DNA of 8,498 bases. Source: Flavobacteriaceae bacterium. Its GTDB lineage: Bacteria; Bacteroidota; Bacteroidia; Flavobacteriales; Flavobacteriaceae. The notes beneath the pieces were generated by a model. The model was not told the DNA's origin, made no database searches, and saw only the letters and a list, made by a program, of their open reading frames with translations. Below, in pieces: positions 5,759-8,498 of this stretch. Numbering within the stretch: position 1 is the first letter of the stretch; each line of letters begins with the position of its first letter. Location: contig JAQWKF010000089.1 in NCBI GenBank assembly GCA_029247985.1, positions 1 through 8,498 on the forward strand, in the 5' to 3' direction. The position numbers and the translations under genes are program-made.

Positions 5759-6037
5759 TTAATTCTCTGTAATAAGCGAACCAAACACACCTACAGCAAG
5801 TTCTGCCCAAAGCAATAAAAAAAGAAGCGTTATCACACAAATAATCCAAACAGGACGGTTGAATTTTTTTCGAACAAAAGCAATGGAAATCCCTAAGCCA
5901 AAAATGAGTACAGCCGCCACAGCAAAATCTTCAAGCCCCCAGTTGACGTTATCAGTAAACACCATGGCCAAAGTTGGAACAGCCAAAAGGCGCAAGGGCG
6001 CAATCCCTAAAACAATATATACTGTTTTAAAGCGCAT
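5759..6037 (-). CDS. Small three-helix membrane protein, function unknown
   Basis: The 92-residue product has three hydrophobic segments, at about residues 6-27, 37-56 and 63-88. Between the first two is VNWGLEDFAVAAVLIFG (31-47). The end reads LLWAELAVGVFGSL, with Glu79 inside the third helix. A basic loop, RKKFNRPVW, lies between helices 2 and 3, which suggests it faces the cytoplasm. From memory, small Bacteroidota membrane proteins with an NWxxxDF...WAELAVGIFG pattern are common and uncharacterised; this looks like one of them. It is 32 bases downstream of atpG on the same strand and could be carried on the atp transcript, but nothing shows it to be an ATP synthase part. It does not resemble AtpI or subunit c. 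Confidence 0.7.
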   Translation of the reverse strand: MRFKTVYIVLGIAPLRLLAVPTLAMVFTDNVNWGLEDFAVAAVLIFGLGISIAFVRKKFNRPVWIICVITLLFLLLWAELAVGVFGSLITEN

Positions 6038-6069
6038 GGTATAAAGCTACAAAAAGAAAGTAACTATTC

Positions 6070-6918
6070 TTATCCGTTCAGTGCTTCGGCGCCACCTACA
6101 ATCTCGAGGATTTCGTTGGTAATCGCTGCCTGACGCGCTTTGTTGTAAGTCAGCTTCAACTGATCGCGAAGCTCGGTTGCATTGTCAGTAGCCTTATGCA
6201 TGGCAGTCATACGTGCCCCATGCTCACTAGCAAAGGAATCACGGAGTGCCTTAAACAATTGCATTTTAAGTGCTTTTGGGAGTAGGGTATTGAAAATCGC
6301 TTCTTTCCCTGGCTCGTAGATGTAATCTGTTTCTGTTTGAGCTTCATTAGCTTCAGGAACGAGGGGTAAAAACGGCTCTACAGTTACCAATTGCGTAGCG
6401 GCATTCTTGAACCTATTGTATACCAAATGCACTTCATCATAGGCTTCGTTTACAAAGCCATCCATGAGTTGCTGGGCAAGTCCGGTAGCATTGGCATAAG
6501 TCAAATCATCAAATATGGCGGTTTCGTGTCCTTCCATATCAAAGTCTTTACTCAAAATGTCATTTCCTTTTTTACCAACGGTAAATACAGCTGTGGCTGC
6601 TTTTGCTGTAGCGGCATGTGCTTTGACCTCTTTGACAATATTGGCGTTGAATCCACCACATAGACCACGATTGGAAGTGATGGCTACATAGAGTATACGC
6701 TTAACAGGGCGTACAGTTGTATACGGACTCTCATTATCTTGAGCACCACTTAAGTTTTGTAGCAATTCGGTAAGCTTGGCTGCATATGGGCGCATGGCCG
6801 TAATGGCATCTTGCGCTTTTTTGAGCTTGGCCGCAGAAACCATTTTCATGGCACTGGTAATTTGCATCGTAGACGATACAGAGCTTATCCGGTTGCGTAT
6901 TTCCTTAAGGTTTGCCAT
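6070..6918 (-). CDS. atpG: F1Fo ATP synthase gamma subunit
   Basis: Gamma is the rotating central stalk of F1, carrying torque from the c-ring to the alpha3beta3 catalytic head on the cytoplasmic side of the inner membrane. The 282-residue product has the two long terminal helices of the family. The N-terminal helix is MANLKEIRNRISSVSSTMQI followed by TSAMKMVSAAKLKKAQ (21-36). The middle Rossmann-like part includes TSNRGLCGGFNANI (81-94), and the C-terminal signature ARQAAITNEILEIVGGAEAL covers 261-280. Length is normal. The gene starts three bases after the atpA stop with no Shine-Dalgarno sequence in view, so coupled translation is likely. No terminator was found in the 32 bases after its stop. 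Confidence 0.97.
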   Translation of the reverse strand: MANLKEIRNRISSVSSTMQITSAMKMVSAAKLKKAQDAITAMRPYAAKLTELLQNLSGAQDNESPYTTVRPVKRILYVAITSNRGLCGGFNANIVKEVKAHAATAKAATAVFTVGKKGNDILSKDFDMEGHETAIFDDLTYANATGLAQQLMDGFVNEAYDEVHLVYNRFKNAATQLVTVEPFLPLVPEANEAQTETDYIYEPGKEAIFNTLLPKALKMQLFKALRDSFASEHGARMTAMHKATDNATELRDQLKLTYNKARQAAITNEILEIVGGAEALNG

Positions 6919-6921
6919 TTG

Positions 6922-8498
6922 TTATGCGTATTGAGCGGCTAATTCAGTGGCTACTTTGGTCAAGGTTTCTGTAACCTCGTCTGTGAGCTTGCCTGTTTTA
7001 AGCGTATCAAGCACACCTTGATGCTTGGCTTTAAGTAACTCTAAATAGCCTTGTTCAAACTCTTTGACCTTGTTCACCGGAACTTGGCGCAATAAGTTTT
7101 TAGATCCAGCAAAAATGATGGCAATCTGATCTTCAACCGTAAACGGATCGTTTTGGGCTTGTTTTAGGATTTCCACATTGCGCTTTCCTTTCTCAATCAC
7201 ATTCATGGTAGCTGCATCTAAGTCAGAACCAAACTTGGCAAAGGCTTCCAACTCACGGAACTGCGCTTGATCAAGTTTAAGTGTACCAGCTACTTTTTTC
7301 ATGGATTTAATTTGTGCTGAACCCCCTACACGAGATACCGAAATACCTACGTTAATGGCAGGACGTACACCCGAGTTAAATAAATCAGATTCCAAGAATA
7401 TTTGACCATCGGTAATTGAAATTACGTTGGTAGGGATATAGGCAGATACATCACCTGCTTGTGTTTCAATAATAGGCAAAGCTGTTAACGAACCACCCCC
7501 TTTAACTTTAGACTTAAGCCCTTCAGGTAAGTCATTCATTTGTTTGGCAATCTTGTCGTCTGCAATTACTTTGGCTGCACGCTCTAGCAAGCGCGAGTGT
7601 AAGTAGAATACATCCCCAGGGTAAGCTTCACGTCCCGGAGGGCGACGAAGCAGCAGCGATACTTCACGATAAGCAACCGCTTGCTTAGACAAATCATCAT
7701 AAATAATCAGAGCTGGACGACCTGTATCACGGAAATATTCGCCAATGGCTGCACCCGCAAAAGGAGCATAAACCTGCATAGGCGCAGGATCCGATGCGTT
7801 TGCCGCTACTATAGTTGTGTAGGCCATGGCACCTTTTTCCTGTAGTGTATTTGCAATTCCAGCAACCGTAGATGCTTTTTGTCCGATGGCTACATAGATA
7901 CAGAATACAGGCTCACCTGCATCGTAAAATTCTTTTTGGTTAAGGATGGTGTCAATACACACGGTTGTTTTACCTGTTTGACGATCACCAATAACCAACT
8001 CACGTTGTCCACGTCCTACTGGGATCATGGCATCAATGGATTTGATTCCCGTTTGAAGTGGCTCGTTTACCGGTTGGCGGTAAATTACGCCTGGCGCCTT
8101 ACGCTCTAAGGGCATTTCAATGGTTTCCCCTTCAATAGGACCTTTGCCATCAATAGGCATACCCAGTGTATTAACCACACGACCAACAACACCTTCGCCT
8201 ACATTAATAGAGGCAATGCGTTGTGTACGTTTAACGGTATCTCCTTCTTTAATTCCTTTAGAAGGACCTAAGAGTACTACCCCTACGTTGTCTTCCTCAA
8301 GGTTAAGTACGATTCCTTCTAATCCAGAGTCGAAAGTTACTAACTCGCCATATTGCGCATTGGATAAACCGTATACACGAGCAATACCGTCACCCACCTG
8401 GAGTACCGATCCTACTTCGTCTAAAGAGACACTGCTGTCAAATCCTGTTAATTGCTGTTTTAGTATTGCGGATACTTCCGCGGCTTTTACTTCTGCCA
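6922..8498 (-). CDS. atpA: F1Fo ATP synthase alpha subunit (first base of start codon outside window)
   Basis: Alpha subunits form the non-catalytic nucleotide sites of the F1 hexamer. The frame is open to the right edge; the last bases, read on the minus strand, give TG then AEVKAAEVSAILKQQL, so the natural start is an ATG whose A is at position 8499. Counting that Met, the protein is 525 residues, normal for the family. It shows the beta-barrel domain, the Walker A motif GDRQTGKT (about 171-178), the Walker B region PALIIYDD (262-269), ALPIIETQAGDVSAYIPTNV and the PAINVGISVSRVGG segment with the alpha arginine finger (about R390). The GTG at 8397 is internal; starting there would remove 34 residues, including the N-terminal peptide that contacts the delta subunit. 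atpG follows three bases downstream. Confidence 0.97.
   Translation of the reverse strand, partial: AEVKAAEVSAILKQQLTGFDSSVSLDEVGSVLQVGDGIARVYGLSNAQYGELVTFDSGLEGIVLNLEEDNVGVVLLGPSKGIKEGDTVKRTQRIASINVGEGVVGRVVNTLGMPIDGKGPIEGETIEMPLERKAPGVIYRQPVNEPLQTGIKSIDAMIPVGRGQRELVIGDRQTGKTTVCIDTILNQKEFYDAGEPVFCIYVAIGQKASTVAGIANTLQEKGAMAYTTIVAANASDPAPMQVYAPFAGAAIGEYFRDTGRPALIIYDDLSKQAVAYREVSLLLRRPPGREAYPGDVFYLHSRLLERAAKVIADDKIAKQMNDLPEGLKSKVKGGGSLTALPIIETQAGDVSAYIPTNVISITDGQIFLESDLFNSGVRPAINVGISVSRVGGSAQIKSMKKVAGTLKLDQAQFRELEAFAKFGSDLDAATMNVIEKGKRNVEILKQAQNDPFTVEDQIAIIFAGSKNLLRQVPVNKVKEFEQGYLELLKAKHQGVLDTLKTGKLTDEVTETLTKVATELAAQYA

Noticed and set aside
6042..6049. TAGCTTTA (minus strand) as a promoter for the small membrane protein
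   Set aside because: It matches the -7 consensus except at the final G, no -33 partner is evident, and the box lies only a few bases from the ATG; too weak to list.
7879..8109. Plus-strand open frame of 76 codons inside atpA
   Set aside because: It is antisense to strongly conserved atpA sequence and has no recognisable features.
1..8498. Mobile elements, CRISPR arrays, tRNA or rRNA genes, or a defence system
   Set aside because: No transposase, terminal repeats, regularly spaced repeats or RNA gene landmarks were seen; nearly all the DNA is occupied by housekeeping and envelope genes.

Overview
The window looks like an ordinary chromosomal segment of a Bacteroidota bacterium, most likely a flavobacterium. 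Four things point there: a secreted protein with a type IX secretion (T9SS) C-terminal sorting domain; Bacteroidota-type -7 promoter boxes (TAnnTTTG) upstream of several genes; start codons with little or no Shine-Dalgarno sequence; and an atpA-atpG pair that is not followed by atpD, as in the split ATP synthase operons of this phylum. No mobile element, CRISPR array, rRNA or tRNA gene was found. Every gap between genes is under 70 bases.

Layout, left to right. At the left edge are the first 13 codons of pdxA (minus), divergent from ribE (plus, riboflavin synthase) across a 42-base gap that holds two facing -7 boxes. Next is a plus-strand gene for a secreted lamin-tail-domain protein with a T9SS tail. 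It converges, with only 4 bases between stop codons, on a tight minus-strand cluster read as dut, sugar nucleotidyltransferase, DUF4292 lipoprotein, then EnvC-like LytM protein. A strong hairpin terminator separates dut from the upstream minus-strand gene for a secreted SIMPL-domain protein. Before that gene come a 92-residue three-helix membrane protein, atpG (F1 gamma) and atpA (F1 alpha). The atpA reading frame runs to the right edge, and its start codon lies one base outside the window.

Functionally, the window combines cofactor synthesis (pyridoxal phosphate, riboflavin), nucleotide-pool cleaning (dUTPase), envelope work (nucleotidyltransferase, DUF4292 lipoprotein, EnvC-like hydrolase activator, SIMPL protein) and energy conversion (ATP synthase). 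The dut-to-envC block is probably one operon: its junctions are 3-base gaps or a one-base stop/start overlap. I see no convincing new biological system. The points most worth a second look are the dut promoter, which abuts a terminator and predicts a leaderless mRNA; the LytM domain lacking its metal ligands; and the T9SS cargo with a lamin-tail domain and no visible enzyme domain.
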